Positions 32,734 to 42,710 are shown, numbered from the stretch's first letter. The stretch is DNA of 64,000 nucleotides from Halopseudomonas salegens (GCF_900105655.1 NZ_LT629787.1:3410001-3474000); one strand, 5' to 3'. Notes: a model not told the origin generated them from the sequence alone. Numbers and translations: made by a program.

Positions 32734-33393
32734 ATGGCCATGCAGTCCCAACAGTCCCGCGCCAGACCCTGGTGGCGCACCCTTTACCAACATAAATTCA
32801 AGGCTGGCGGCTTCTTGGTTGTCGTCGCGGCGGTGTTTCTGATTCTGGAAGCGCCGGCAATTGCTGATCTGTCGGAAGAAAACCGCCCTTACACAGCTGA
32901 TTTGCTGGAAGACTGGCAAGCCGGTGAGGTCATTGTCGTCATGCGGCATCTGGAGCGCTGCGACAAGTATGACCTGCCCTGCCTGACGAATGAGAATGGC
33001 ATTACCGCACGTGCAGCGGAGCACGGTTCCGAGTTGCAGGACAATTTCCGGCAATTGGGTTTGCAACGGGCGGATATTTTCAACAGCCCAGTGCTGCGTA
33101 CTGCCGAAACCGAGGCGCTGGTATTTGCTGATCAGGGCGAGGACCGTGACTGGCTGATCAAGTGTAAAGACAACATGCTGGGAGATGTCATGGCCAACAA
33201 GCGCCAAGGGCGCAATCTGGTGCTGGTCACCCACAGCAGTTGCATCAAGCGTTTTCAGGACGCTCTGGATTATGCCGAGGAGACTCCCGATTATGGCACG
33301 GTGATGTTTTTTTCCACCGCCGATGACCCCAGATCGTTGCAAGTACTCGGTTTTCTCGATCAGGAAGACTGGGAAAGCGCTCTGGGTTTTTGA
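32734..33393 (+). CDS. Membrane-anchored histidine phosphatase family protein
   Basis: This 219-residue protein has an N-terminal hydrophobic helix (AGGFLVVVAAVFLILEAPAIA, about 24-44), then a phosphoglycerate-mutase-like domain with VVMRHLERCDK (catalytic His), NSPVLRTAETEAL and LVTHSSC (second His). It is probably a periplasm-facing phosphatase; the LPS-heptose phosphatase Ais is a relative, but the substrate is not shown. The frame extends 57 codons upstream, but the start at 32734 has GGAGAGG before it. It converges on the MFS gene with a 6-base gap. Confidence 0.8.
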   Translation: MAMQSQQSRARPWWRTLYQHKFKAGGFLVVVAAVFLILEAPAIADLSEENRPYTADLLEDWQAGEVIVVMRHLERCDKYDLPCLTNENGITARAAEHGSELQDNFRQLGLQRADIFNSPVLRTAETEALVFADQGEDRDWLIKCKDNMLGDVMANKRQGRNLVLVTHSSCIKRFQDALDYAEETPDYGTVMFFSTADDPRSLQVLGFLDQEDWESALGF

Positions 33394-33399
33394 TACCGG

Positions 33400-34596
33400 T
33401 TAACCCGTTTGCCGAATACGCAACGCCTGCCGGTAAACCAGTAACAGCGCCAGCACCACGCCTATCGCCGGCAGCATGGCCAGGTTCAAACCGATCCAGC
33501 CCAGACTGTGCAGCAGGGTGCCGGCAAGCAGCGAGGCCAGGGTAACCAGGCTGAAAATCAACAGGTCATTGATACCCTGCACCTTGCCGCGCTCGCTTTC
33601 ATTATGGCATTGGGTGAGCAGGCTGCTGCCACCGATAAAGAGGAAATTCCAGCCGATGCCGAGCAATACCAGCGCGGCAACAAAGTGGCCCAACTGATTG
33701 CCACTGAGAGCCACCAGCACACTGGCGCCGAACAGCATGCAGCCGGCAAGCAATAGGCGCAGCAAGCCGAAGCGGGCAATCAGGTGACCGGTCACGAAAG
33801 ACGGTGCGAACATACCCAGCACATGCCATTGCATCACTTGTGCGACATGGCTCATTTCCAACCCCTGCGCGGACATTGCCAACGGCGTAGCCGTCATTAC
33901 CATGAGCATCACCGCATAACCGATGGCGGCGGCACTGACGGCGAGGATAAACGCTGGCTGGCGGGCAATCCTTGCCATCGGTCGCTGTACTTCGCCAGCT
34001 TGCGGCTCACCACTGGCGGGCACCCGCAAACGACTGAGCAAGACCACGGCGACCCCGGTCAGGATAGCTATCACCAGATAAGGACCGGCCAAGGGTTGGT
34101 CGGGGAACAGTTGCTGACTCAGGCTGGTATTCCATGGGCCGAGAAAGGCCGCCGCCACGCCGGCTGCCATCACCCAGGCAATGGCCTTGCTGCGCACTTC
34201 CAGGCGGGTCACATCGGCAGCGGCAAAACGGTGATACATGGCAAAGCCCTGATACAGGCCGAGCAGCAGATTACCCAGCGCAAACAGCCAGAAATTGTGC
34301 TGATTGATTGCCAGCACGCACAGCACGCTGCCGCCCAGGCCACCCACTGCCGTGCCCAACATAAACCCGGCGCGACGACCAATGGCTTTCATCAGCAAAG
34401 AGGCGGGCAAGGTCGTCAGCAAGGTGCCGAACATCATCGCTGCAATAGGAAGTGTGGCCCAGGCCGGGTCCGGGCTGAGCTGGAAACCGACCACGCCGCT
34501 GAGGGTGAGCACCCCGATAGAGGTGATCATGAAAATGATCTGGCATAGCACCAGAATGGTCAGGTTGTGCTTTTCCGCTGCCTGCAGCCGCTTCAT
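33400..34596 (-). CDS. MFS transporter
   Basis: This 398-residue protein has 12 predicted transmembrane helices in two sets of six, separated by a cytoplasmic loop near residue 200 (RVPASGEPQAGEVQRPMARIA). MKAIGRRAGFMLG near 70-82 is the loop 2-3 MFS motif with its basic residues. Drug or metabolite export is usual for this group, but the substrate is unknown. It is a single gene between the phosphatase and the monooxygenase-fold gene. Confidence 0.88.
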   Translation of the reverse strand: MKRLQAAEKHNLTILVLCQIIFMITSIGVLTLSGVVGFQLSPDPAWATLPIAAMMFGTLLTTLPASLLMKAIGRRAGFMLGTAVGGLGGSVLCVLAINQHNFWLFALGNLLLGLYQGFAMYHRFAAADVTRLEVRSKAIAWVMAAGVAAAFLGPWNTSLSQQLFPDQPLAGPYLVIAILTGVAVVLLSRLRVPASGEPQAGEVQRPMARIARQPAFILAVSAAAIGYAVMLMVMTATPLAMSAQGLEMSHVAQVMQWHVLGMFAPSFVTGHLIARFGLLRLLLAGCMLFGASVLVALSGNQLGHFVAALVLLGIGWNFLFIGGSSLLTQCHNESERGKVQGINDLLIFSLVTLASLLAGTLLHSLGWIGLNLAMLPAIGVVLALLLVYRQALRIRQTG

Positions 34597-34665
34597 GGCC
34601 GTCCCTTGTGAATCGATAAGGCTGCCATGCTAGCGCAGTTCAGGCTATGAGCTGAATAACCGGGC

Positions 34666-34989
34666 TCAGCTTTTCTCCTGCCCGGGGGGATAGACCACCC
34701 ACTCCGGCTCGGCATATTCACCCAGCAGGCGAATCTCGACAAAGGGCGCGGCGCTCTGGATGATGTGCTTGACCCGAGGGTCAGGCGTAGCTTCCATGGC
34801 ATCGCGTGCGGCCTTGCTGTCCCAACGGGCAATCGCTATCAACTGCGTGGGGTCATCCAGTTTGCGGTGCAGTTCAGTACCACGGGCACCGGGTGCCTGC
34901 TGGATAATAGCGCTGGCGCGTAACCAGGCATCAGCATAATCTTCCGCCTGGTAGCCGTCCTTGATCTTTACCTCAAAAATGAATTTCAT
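34666..34989 (-). CDS. Antibiotic-biosynthesis-monooxygenase-fold (ABM) protein
   Basis: This 107-residue ferredoxin-like alpha/beta-barrel protein has the ABM pattern KFIFEVKIKDGYQAEDYADAWLRASAIIQ, PGARGTELHRKLDDPTQLIAIARWDSKAARDAM and HIIQSAAPFVEIRLLGEY. Such small cytosolic proteins act as cofactor-free oxygenases, haem degraders or stress proteins; none can be singled out. It lies downstream of hexR on the same strand with a 56-base gap. Confidence 0.78.
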   Translation of the reverse strand: MKFIFEVKIKDGYQAEDYADAWLRASAIIQQAPGARGTELHRKLDDPTQLIAIARWDSKAARDAMEATPDPRVKHIIQSAAPFVEIRLLGEYAEPEWVVYPPGQEKS

Positions 34990-35045
34990 GATTCAGGGCC
35001 TGTTTGTTTACTCTAGCTGAAAGCCAGCTGAACTGCAGTCTGATA

Positions 35046-35921
35046 TCAATCAGCAATATCTGCATTGCGCTGGCTGACTTTTTGCGACAGTCGCAAACTG
35101 CGCAGGCTGCGCTTGACGTTCTTCAGGTGATTGACCAGCTCCGGCCCACGGCGCATGGCCATGCCCATAGCCAGCACATCGATCACCACCAGATGGGCGA
35201 TACGTGACGACAGCGGTGTGTAGATGTCGGTATCTTCGGGTACGTCGATGGGAATGTGAATGCCGGCCAGCTCGGCCAGCGGTGTCTGGCTCGGGCACAG
35301 GCTGATCAGCGTAGCGCCGGTTTCGCCGACCAGGCTCGCAGAATGCAACAGGTCCTTGGTCCGTCCGGTTTGCGAGATGGCGACCGCGACATCATCCGGC
35401 CCCAGGGTGACTGCGGACATGGCCTGCATATGCGGGTCGGAATAGGCAGCCGTTGAAACCTGCAAGCGGAAGAACTTGTGCTGGGCATCGCTGGCCACTG
35501 CGCCAGAGGCACCAAATCCGTAGAATTCGACCCGCCGTGCGCGCGCCAGGGCGGCAATCGCCAGTTCCATCGCGGCGGGATCCAGGCGTTCACGTACATC
35601 CATCAGCGTTGCCAGGGTGGTGTCGAAGATCTTTTGCGACAGTTCTTCAACATCATCATCTTCACTGATGGAAAACTGGCCAAAGCTGGCGCCGGCGGCG
35701 AGATTCTGGGCCAGTTTCAGTTTCAGGTCCTGAAAGCCACTGCAACCGATGGCACGACAGAAACGCACGATGGTCGGTTCACTGACCCCTACCTGCTGGG
35801 ACAGGTCGGCCATGGACGAATGCATGACCTGCGCGGCCTGGGCGAGCACATAGTCGGCTACTTTGAGCTCGGATTTGCGCAAGACAGGGCGACTGGCGGC
35901 GATGTGTTGAAGTAGATTCAC
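35046..35921 (-). CDS. hexR: HexR, RpiR-family regulator of hexose metabolism
   Basis: This 291-residue repressor has an N-terminal RpiR-type helix-turn-helix (about 1-77; SMADLSQQVGVSEPTIVRFCRAIGCSGFQDLK) and a C-terminal SIS sugar-phosphate domain (about 120-260; FYGFGASGAVASDAQHKF, AISQTGRTKDLLHSA). HexR represses zwf and Entner-Doudoroff genes and is released by 2-keto-3-deoxy-6-phosphogluconate. It is transcribed divergently from zwf, with a perfect HexR palindrome between them. Confidence 0.94.
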   Translation of the reverse strand: MNLLQHIAASRPVLRKSELKVADYVLAQAAQVMHSSMADLSQQVGVSEPTIVRFCRAIGCSGFQDLKLKLAQNLAAGASFGQFSISEDDDVEELSQKIFDTTLATLMDVRERLDPAAMELAIAALARARRVEFYGFGASGAVASDAQHKFFRLQVSTAAYSDPHMQAMSAVTLGPDDVAVAISQTGRTKDLLHSASLVGETGATLISLCPSQTPLAELAGIHIPIDVPEDTDIYTPLSSRIAHLVVIDVLAMGMAMRRGPELVNHLKNVKRSLRSLRLSQKVSQRNADIAD

Positions 35922-35963
35922 AATGGCTTCGTGGTAGTCTGCTAGACGAATGGATCGGGTTTT

Positions 35964-35980
35964 TTGTAGTTATACTACAA
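35964..35980. promoter_or_regulatory. HexR operator between hexR and zwf
   Basis: TTGTAGTTATACTACAA is a perfect palindrome (7-bp arms around TAT) matching the known HexR consensus TGTAATTAAATTACA in its TTGTA...TACAA pattern. It lies 37 bases upstream of the zwf start and 43 upstream of the hexR start, so it could control both. Confidence 0.88.
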
Positions 35981-36017
35981 AACGCGCGGCAATGCCTTTT
36001 ATACGGGGGGATTGGGG

Positions 36018-37490
36018 ATGGCGACGCAACCAGGAATCGCGTGCGATATCGTGGTCTTTGGCGGTACCGGGGACCTGGCCTTGCGCAAATTGCTGCCTGC
36101 CCTTTACTACCTGCACCGTGAAGGCCACCTGCATGCCGACACGCGCATACTGGCGCTGGCCCGGCGTAACGAGAGCAACCAGGGCTATCGTCACTGGGTG
36201 CGGCGCCAGGTCAGCCAGTATCTGGCGCCCGGCGATTTCAGCGACACCGTCTGGTCCGGCTTTGCCGAACGGCTGGATTACCTCAGTCTGGATGTCAGTC
36301 AGCGGGTCGAGTTTCCCCGTCTGGCCAGGCAGCTGGGTCAGCAACCCGGACGAGTGCGGGTGTTCTATCTGGCTACCTTGCCCAACCTGTTTGCCGCTAC
36401 CGCCCGACACCTGGCTTCGGTGGGTCTGGCAGACGAACAGGCACGCATCGTACTGGAAAAACCTTTGGGTGAGAGCCTGCCCACGGCTGCCCGGATCAAC
36501 GATGAGATCGGTGAGTATTTCAGTGAGTCGCGGGTCTTTCGTATCGATCACTACCTCGGCAAGGAGGCGGTGCAGAACCTGCTGGCACTGCGTTTTGGCA
36601 ATGCATTGTTCGAGCCCTTATGGCGCAATGCGCATATCGAACATGTACAGATCAGTGTGCTGGAAACTGTTGGTGTGGAAAACCGCGGGGATTATTACGA
36701 TCGGGCCGGCGCCATGCGCGATATGGTCCAGAACCACCTGCTGCAATTACTCTGTCTGGTCGCCATGGAAGCCCCGGTGCACTTTGAGCCCGAGGCTGTG
36801 CGAAACGAGAAGCTGAAGATTCTGGAGGCTCTGCGACCGATAACCGGCATGGACGTGCAGGATGTCACCGTGCGTGGTCAATATGCGGCTGGCAAGCGTG
36901 CCGGTGAAGAGTTGCCGGCCTATTATTTCGAGAAAAGTGTCGACCACGACAGCAACACCGAAACCTTTGTCGCGCTCAAGGTCGAGATCGACAACTGGCG
37001 CTGGGCTGGCGTGCCCTTCTATTTGCGCACCGGCAAGCGCCTCGCGCAACGAAAATCCGAGATCATCATCCAGTTCAAATCGGTGCCGCACCGGCTGTTT
37101 GCCCAGGGACATGAAACGCCGACCGAAAACCGCCTGGTGATCCGCTTGCAACCGGATGAGAGTATTCGTCTGTCACTGATGGCAAAGAGTCCCGGACGCG
37201 GGATGACGCTGCAGCCGGTTGACCTTGATCTCAACTTTGCCAAGGCGTTCAAGAAGCGTCGCTGGGATGCCTACGAGCGTTTGCTGCTGGATGTGATTCA
37301 GGGCGATGCCACGCTCTTCATGCGGCGTGACGAGATCGAGGCTGCCTGGCGCTGGATTGATCCGATCCTGACCGGTTGGCAGGACTGTTATCGTTCACCC
37401 AAGCCCTATGCCTCGGGTAGCTGGGGGCCTGACGCAGCGAACAGTCTGGTCGAACGCCTGGGGCACCAATGGTTTGAGACAGACGCCTGA
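36018..37490 (+). CDS. zwf: Glucose-6-phosphate 1-dehydrogenase
   Basis: This 490-residue enzyme oxidises glucose-6-phosphate with NAD(P), feeding the Entner-Doudoroff and pentose-phosphate routes. The N-terminal cofactor motif is FGGTGDLALRKLLPALYYL (about 14-32) and the active-site motif RIDHYLGKEAVQNLL lies near 175-189. The start ATG 36018 follows GGGGGATTGGGG. pgl, edd and eda, often linked to zwf in pseudomonads, are not next to it. Its stop directly abuts that of the convergent GGDEF-EAL gene. Confidence 0.96.
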   Translation: MATQPGIACDIVVFGGTGDLALRKLLPALYYLHREGHLHADTRILALARRNESNQGYRHWVRRQVSQYLAPGDFSDTVWSGFAERLDYLSLDVSQRVEFPRLARQLGQQPGRVRVFYLATLPNLFAATARHLASVGLADEQARIVLEKPLGESLPTAARINDEIGEYFSESRVFRIDHYLGKEAVQNLLALRFGNALFEPLWRNAHIEHVQISVLETVGVENRGDYYDRAGAMRDMVQNHLLQLLCLVAMEAPVHFEPEAVRNEKLKILEALRPITGMDVQDVTVRGQYAAGKRAGEELPAYYFEKSVDHDSNTETFVALKVEIDNWRWAGVPFYLRTGKRLAQRKSEIIIQFKSVPHRLFAQGHETPTENRLVIRLQPDESIRLSLMAKSPGRGMTLQPVDLDLNFAKAFKKRRWDAYERLLLDVIQGDATLFMRRDEIEAAWRWIDPILTGWQDCYRSPKPYASGSWGPDAANSLVERLGHQWFETDA

Positions 37491-37498
37491 TTACAGGC
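37484..37498. terminator. Small hairpin across the abutting zwf and GGDEF-EAL stops
   Basis: GCCTG (37485-37489) and CAGGC (37494-37498) pair around ATTA, so the loop contains the join of the two stop codons (TGA ends at 37490, TAA begins at 37491 on the other strand). No T-tract follows, so bidirectional termination is only possible. Confidence 0.35.
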
Positions 37499-40328
37499 TG
37501 TCGATGGGTAATTCCCGGGCCAGATGCGGGGTCAGTTCATTGGCCGGCATGGGGCGTCCGATCAGATAGCCCTGCAACTGATCGCATTGGTAATCACGCA
37601 GTAATTGCCGCTGCGCCTCGTCCTCGACCCCTTCAGCAACCACCTGCAAACCCAGGCTGTGCCCCATGACGATGATGGCGCGCACAATGGCGGCATCCTG
37701 GGCGCCTTGCTGCAACCCGGCGATAAAGGTGCGGTCAATTTTCAGCGTATCGATCGGAAAGCGTTTGAGGTAGGCCAGTGAGGAGTAACCGGTGCCGAAG
37801 TCGTCGATTGCCAGGCTGACACCCAGTGCTCTCAGCGCGGCAATATTCTGCTCGACCACATCGAGTTGCTCCAGGAGCATACTTTCGGTCAACTCCAGCT
37901 GCAGGTAGTGGGCTGGTAGCTCGGTGGCCAGCAGAACCGCAGCAACCTGTTCGGCAAAGCCGCGCTGGCGCAGTTGCTGTACCGAGAGATTGACCGCGAT
38001 CTGCATCGGCTGGCCATTCTGATACCACTGGCTGGCCTGAGCGCAGGCCTGCTGAAGCACCTGTTCGCCGAGACGCACGATCATTCCGGTTTCTTCCGCC
38101 AGCTCGATAAACGCCGCAGGAGCCAGCAACCCGTGCTGAGGATGTTGCCAGCGCACCAGTGCTTCGGCCGAGCGCAGAGCACCTCCCGGCAAGTCCTGCT
38201 TGGGTTGGTAATAGACCACCAGTTGGGCGTCATCCAGCGCCTTGCGTAGCTGGTTTTCCAGCTGCAGGCGCTCGATGCCATGGGTTTGCAAATTGTCCGA
38301 GTAGAACTGATAGCCGTCGCCACCAAGGTACTTGGCATGCTGCATGGCCTGGTTGGCCTGGGTAATCAACAGCAACCCGTCGCGCGCAGTATGCGGGAAC
38401 AGGCTGATGCCTACGGAAGCACTGACAACCAGTTCATGGCCTTCCAGATTCACCGGGCGGCGCAGATTTTGCAGCAGGTGCTCGGCCAGCTGGCTCAGCT
38501 CGCTGCGTTGCAGGTTGCCTTCGACAATCAGCACGAACTCATCAGCTGACAGGCGCGCGGTTGCAGCGCTGTCACCGGCGGTTTCCACCAGCCGCTGGGC
38601 AACCTGGCGCAGCAGGTTGTCGGCAATATGATGGCCGAGGGTATCGTTGATGTGCTTGAAGCGATCCAGATCCACATGCAACAGGGCAACATCCTGCTTG
38701 AACTGTCGGGCCCGGCTGACGGCCTCTTCCAGTTGTTGGGTGAACAGGTTGCGGTTGGCCAACTGGGTCAGCGGATCGAAATTGGCCAGGTACTGCAGCC
38801 GCTGTTCGGTTTGCCGGTGGCTGGTCTGGTCACTGAAAAAACCGACGTAATGGGTAATCTGTCCCTGCGGGTTGCGCACAACGGTCAGTTGCAACCACTG
38901 CGGATAGCGCTCGCCGCTGCGGCGTTGCTCCATCAGCTCACCCTGCCAGCGGTCTTCCGAATCCAGGGTGCTTTTCAGGTGTTGGTAAAAGCGATTGCGA
39001 TCCGGGTCTTCACTCAGCTGATGCATCGGGCTGCCGCAGAGATCATCGGCAGCATAGCCGGTGATAAAGCTGAAAGCCTGATTGACGGTAAGAATGTGGA
39101 ACCCTGGGTCGAGTATGAAAATACCCTCGGCAGTGGCATCAAACACGGTCGCGGCCAGCTGCGCCTGCTGCTCCCGGGCCAATCGTTCACTGACATCACG
39201 GCGGGTGCCGATCATCCGGGTGACCCGACCCCGGGCATCCCACTCAACGGCCCGCCCACTGTCTTCCACCCATACCCAATGGCCGTCAGCATGGCGTACC
39301 CGATACTCAATCCGGTAGGCCTTGCTGCTGCCCTGCATGTGCTGTATCAGGGTCGAGCGCACCAGCTCCCGGTCATCCGGATGAACCAGCGGAGTGAGGT
39401 GGTCCAGCATGCGGGTCACCGCCTCGCCGGATAAACCGAAAATTTCTTCCAGATGCGAGTGGTAGACCTCATCGGTATCCAGATTCCAGTCCCACAGCCC
39501 CAGCTGGCTGGCTTCGATGGCCAGGTTAAGCCTCGCTTCGCTGGCTTCCAGCCGCTCGCTGGTAGCTTGCAGGGCCGCAGTGCGATCAGCCACCCGTTGT
39601 TCCAGCGCTTCGTGACTCTGGCGCAACTCGCGTTCAGCCAGGCGGCGATGATTGATTTCCCGGGTCAGTTGCCGGTTCAGTTCTTCCGATTGCTGCTTGG
39701 CTTCATCCAGCCCGAGAACCAGATCCTTGTTGCGTTCATTCGCGGTAATAATCGCTGTTGCGGTGCGATTGAGAAAGGCGGCTGCAAGCAATATGCAGCC
39801 GAACAGGGTAATGCCCATCACCCCCCAATAGGGACTGGTCTGATCATCTTGCCAGAGCAGATACAGGGTGGGTGGCAGCCAGGCTGGCAGGGTAAAACTG
39901 AGAAAGGCGACAAACTGCGTTGCATAAATGATGCTGACGCAGAGGGCGATACCGCTGGCCAGAGCATAGGTAACGGCCTGCAATTCAAAATTATCCAGCG
40001 GGACAATATAGATATGCACAAAGGCCAGGCTGAATCCGGAAGCCAGATTGCCGAGGTAGAAAAAAGCATACCAGCGTCGTTGTTGCCGTTGTCCCGGAGT
40101 GCTGTCACGGTAATGACGAACCAGCACCGCACGCAGCAGGGCCAGGCTGCTTATGACAGCCAACCAGCCGAGCAGCAGGTTATGCGGGGCATGCGGCCAC
40201 ATGACCAGAACCACACCGACGGCACTCAGCAGGATTAGCCATTGTGGCAGGCGCGAGTAGGCATAGAGCAGGTCCAACTGGCGGGTCTGCACCCGGCTGC
40301 TGGTGGCACGTAAATCGTTAGAGGTCAT
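37491..40328 (-). CDS. Membrane PAS-GGDEF-EAL protein, probable c-di-GMP phosphodiesterase
   Basis: This 945-residue protein has an N-terminal membrane sensor with about six helices (30-200), a coiled coil (205-270), two PAS regions (about 275-390 and 400-515), GGDEF (about 525-685) and EAL (about 695-940). The GGDEF signature is degenerate (LSADEFVLI), so cyclase activity is unlikely. The EAL domain keeps AEALVRWQHP, ELTES, DDFGTGYSSL, KIDRTFI and VAEGVE, the metal and catalytic residues, so c-di-GMP hydrolysis is expected. It stands alone, convergent with zwf. Confidence 0.92.
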   Translation of the reverse strand: MTSNDLRATSSRVQTRQLDLLYAYSRLPQWLILLSAVGVVLVMWPHAPHNLLLGWLAVISSLALLRAVLVRHYRDSTPGQRQQRRWYAFFYLGNLASGFSLAFVHIYIVPLDNFELQAVTYALASGIALCVSIIYATQFVAFLSFTLPAWLPPTLYLLWQDDQTSPYWGVMGITLFGCILLAAAFLNRTATAIITANERNKDLVLGLDEAKQQSEELNRQLTREINHRRLAERELRQSHEALEQRVADRTAALQATSERLEASEARLNLAIEASQLGLWDWNLDTDEVYHSHLEEIFGLSGEAVTRMLDHLTPLVHPDDRELVRSTLIQHMQGSSKAYRIEYRVRHADGHWVWVEDSGRAVEWDARGRVTRMIGTRRDVSERLAREQQAQLAATVFDATAEGIFILDPGFHILTVNQAFSFITGYAADDLCGSPMHQLSEDPDRNRFYQHLKSTLDSEDRWQGELMEQRRSGERYPQWLQLTVVRNPQGQITHYVGFFSDQTSHRQTEQRLQYLANFDPLTQLANRNLFTQQLEEAVSRARQFKQDVALLHVDLDRFKHINDTLGHHIADNLLRQVAQRLVETAGDSAATARLSADEFVLIVEGNLQRSELSQLAEHLLQNLRRPVNLEGHELVVSASVGISLFPHTARDGLLLITQANQAMQHAKYLGGDGYQFYSDNLQTHGIERLQLENQLRKALDDAQLVVYYQPKQDLPGGALRSAEALVRWQHPQHGLLAPAAFIELAEETGMIVRLGEQVLQQACAQASQWYQNGQPMQIAVNLSVQQLRQRGFAEQVAAVLLATELPAHYLQLELTESMLLEQLDVVEQNIAALRALGVSLAIDDFGTGYSSLAYLKRFPIDTLKIDRTFIAGLQQGAQDAAIVRAIIVMGHSLGLQVVAEGVEDEAQRQLLRDYQCDQLQGYLIGRPMPANELTPHLARELPIDSL

Positions 40329-40538
40329 AAAGTTGACTGTACCTCAAAACGCAGGGCGTCTCTTGTTATAATTTTGACGTGGCGGACGAGCAGCACCGCC
40401 TGAGTATCCCTTAACCTTACACCAGCTGCATGCCCCGGCCCAGCCCCCGGGGGTATGAAATTTTCCTCTGAATGCCTCTAATTGGGACATTTGCGGCTTT
40501 TCTTCCGGCGGCGGCACGCAGCCTGCTAGAATGCGCCG

Positions 40539-42710
40539 ATGGATATTTCGCATCTGCTCGACTCACTCAATGAAGCCCAGCGCCAGGCGGTCAGTGCCAG
40601 CCCGGGTCAACAACTGGTGCTGGCTGGCGCCGGTTCCGGTAAAACCCGCGTGCTGGTTCAGCGTATTGCCTGGCTGGTCGAGGTCGAACAGGCTTCGCCC
40701 TGGAGCATTCTTGCGGTCACCTTTACCAACAAGGCGGCGCATGAGATGCGCCAGCGTATCGAACAGCTGCTGGGCATTTCGCCCCGCGGCATGTGGATCG
40801 GTACCTTTCACGGTCTGGCGCACCGCCTGCTGCGCGCCCACTGGCAGGAAGCCGGACTGGTTGAGCAGTTCCAGATTCTCGACAGTGATGACCAGTTCCG
40901 GCTGGTCAAGCGGGTGGTTCGTGAACTCGGTCTGGACGAGAATCAGTGGGCGCCGCGTCAGGCCCAGTGGTGGATCAACGGCCAGAAAGACGAAGGCCTG
41001 CGGCCCCAGCATATCCAGCCGTCGGGTGATCTCTACCTGACTACCATGGTGCGCATCTACCAGGCCTATGAAGAAGCCTGCGCGCGCGCCGGCTCGGTGG
41101 ACTTTGCCGAACTGCTGTTGCGTTCGCTGGAACTCTGGCGCGATAACCATGCCCTGCGGGAACAGTATCAGGCGCGTTTCCGGCATATGCTGGTCGACGA
41201 ATTCCAGGACACCAACGCTGTGCAGTATGCCTGGCTGCGGCTGATCGCCGGCAAGAGCCCGAGCCTGATGGTGGTGGGTGATGATGACCAGTCGATTTAC
41301 GGCTGGCGCGGCGCCAAGATCGAGAATATTCATCAGTTCCAGCGGGATTATCCCAACGCCGAAATGATCCGTCTGGAGCAGAACTACCGCTCCACCACCA
41401 CTATCCTCAGCGCCGCCAACGCGCTGATCGACAACAATGCCGGACGTCTGGGCAAAGAGTTATGGACTGACGGCAGCGAGGGCGAGCCGATTTCCCTGTA
41501 TGCCGGCTTCAATGAACAGGACGAAGCGCGTTTTATCGTTGATCGCATCGAGCAGGCGGTGGGCGAAGGCATGGCGCGCAGTGAAATGGCCATTCTCTAC
41601 CGCTCCAACGCCCAGTCGCGGGTACTGGAAGAAGCCCTGTTGCGCGCCGGTGTGCCCTATCGCATCTACGGCGGCCAACGCTTTTTCGAGCGGGCGGAAA
41701 TCAAGAACGCCATGGCCTATATGCGCATGGTCGGCAACCGCGATGACGATGGCGCCCTGGAGCGCATCATCAACCTGCCGACCCGGGGCATCGGTGACAA
41801 GACCGTCGAAGCCCTGCGCCAGCAGGCACGGGAGCGCGGCACCTCGATCTGGCAGGCGGCCTGCGACCTGATCGACCTCAAGGCACTGCCGGGCCGTGCC
41901 GCCAACGCCGTGCAGGGCTTTCTGCAGCTGATCGAGGAACTGGCCGAGCGTACCGAGGGTTTACCCCTGCACAGCCGGGTACAGCAGGTGGTCGAGCAAA
42001 GCGGCCTGCTGCGCTTTCATGAAAATGAAAAGGGCGACAAAGGCCAGGTACGGGTGGAAAACCTCGAAGAGCTGGTGTCCGCCGCACGCGCCTTTGAAAA
42101 CGATCAGGCGGAGCTGGAAGCGGAGGGCGACGTGCTGATTGCCTTCCTCGCCCATGCCTCGCTGGAAGCCGGCGATACCCAGGCTGATCAATATGAAGAC
42201 AGTGTGCAACTGATGACCCTGCACAGTGCCAAGGGGCTGGAATTTCCGCTGGTGTTCCTGGCGGGTGTCGAAGAAGGCCTGTTCCCGCACAAGATGAGTC
42301 TGGAAGAGCCGGGCCGGCTGGAAGAAGAGCGCCGCCTGGCCTATGTCGGTATCACCCGCGCCATGCAGCAACTGGTGATTACCTGGGCCGAAACCCGCCG
42401 CCTGTACGGTAGCGAAACCTTCAACAAGGTCTCGCGCTTTGTGCGCGAAATACCCAGCGAACTGATCCGCGAAGTGCGCCTGGGCAACCAGGTCAGCCGC
42501 CCCTTCGGTCCCCGTCACAACATGTTCCAGGCGGAAGCCACTGAAAGTACCGGTTTTGCCCTGGGTCAGCGGGTATTGCACAGCCTGTTTGGTGAAGGTG
42601 TGGTACTGAATTACGAAGGCCAGGGCGCACAAGCCCGCATTCAGGTCAATTTTGATGGCGAAGGCAGCAAGTGGCTGATGGTTGCCTATGCCAAGCTTGA
42701 GGCGCTCTAG
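40539..42710 (+). CDS. uvrD: UvrD DNA helicase II
   Basis: This 723-residue superfamily 1A helicase acts in mismatch and nucleotide-excision repair. Walker A is AGAGSGKT (29-36); other motifs are FTNKAAHEMRQR, MLVDEFQDTN, GDDDQSIYGWRGA, RLEQNYRS, LMTLHSAKGLEFPLVFL and EERRLAYVGITRA. The C-terminal tudor-like end (FGEGVVLNYEGQGAQARIQVNF) binds RNA polymerase in relatives. The start MDISHLLDSLNEAQRQAV fits pseudomonad UvrD. No LexA-type box was seen in the 210 bases upstream. Confidence 0.96.
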   Translation: MDISHLLDSLNEAQRQAVSASPGQQLVLAGAGSGKTRVLVQRIAWLVEVEQASPWSILAVTFTNKAAHEMRQRIEQLLGISPRGMWIGTFHGLAHRLLRAHWQEAGLVEQFQILDSDDQFRLVKRVVRELGLDENQWAPRQAQWWINGQKDEGLRPQHIQPSGDLYLTTMVRIYQAYEEACARAGSVDFAELLLRSLELWRDNHALREQYQARFRHMLVDEFQDTNAVQYAWLRLIAGKSPSLMVVGDDDQSIYGWRGAKIENIHQFQRDYPNAEMIRLEQNYRSTTTILSAANALIDNNAGRLGKELWTDGSEGEPISLYAGFNEQDEARFIVDRIEQAVGEGMARSEMAILYRSNAQSRVLEEALLRAGVPYRIYGGQRFFERAEIKNAMAYMRMVGNRDDDGALERIINLPTRGIGDKTVEALRQQARERGTSIWQAACDLIDLKALPGRAANAVQGFLQLIEELAERTEGLPLHSRVQQVVEQSGLLRFHENEKGDKGQVRVENLEELVSAARAFENDQAELEAEGDVLIAFLAHASLEAGDTQADQYEDSVQLMTLHSAKGLEFPLVFLAGVEEGLFPHKMSLEEPGRLEEERRLAYVGITRAMQQLVITWAETRRLYGSETFNKVSRFVREIPSELIREVRLGNQVSRPFGPRHNMFQAEATESTGFALGQRVLHSLFGEGVVLNYEGQGAQARIQVNFDGEGSKWLMVAYAKLEAL

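Noticed and set aside
40344..40553. 69-codon minus-strand frame overlapping the uvrD start
   Set aside because: Composition is unlike a folded protein, it lacks a ribosome-binding site and overlaps the well-supported N-terminus of uvrD.
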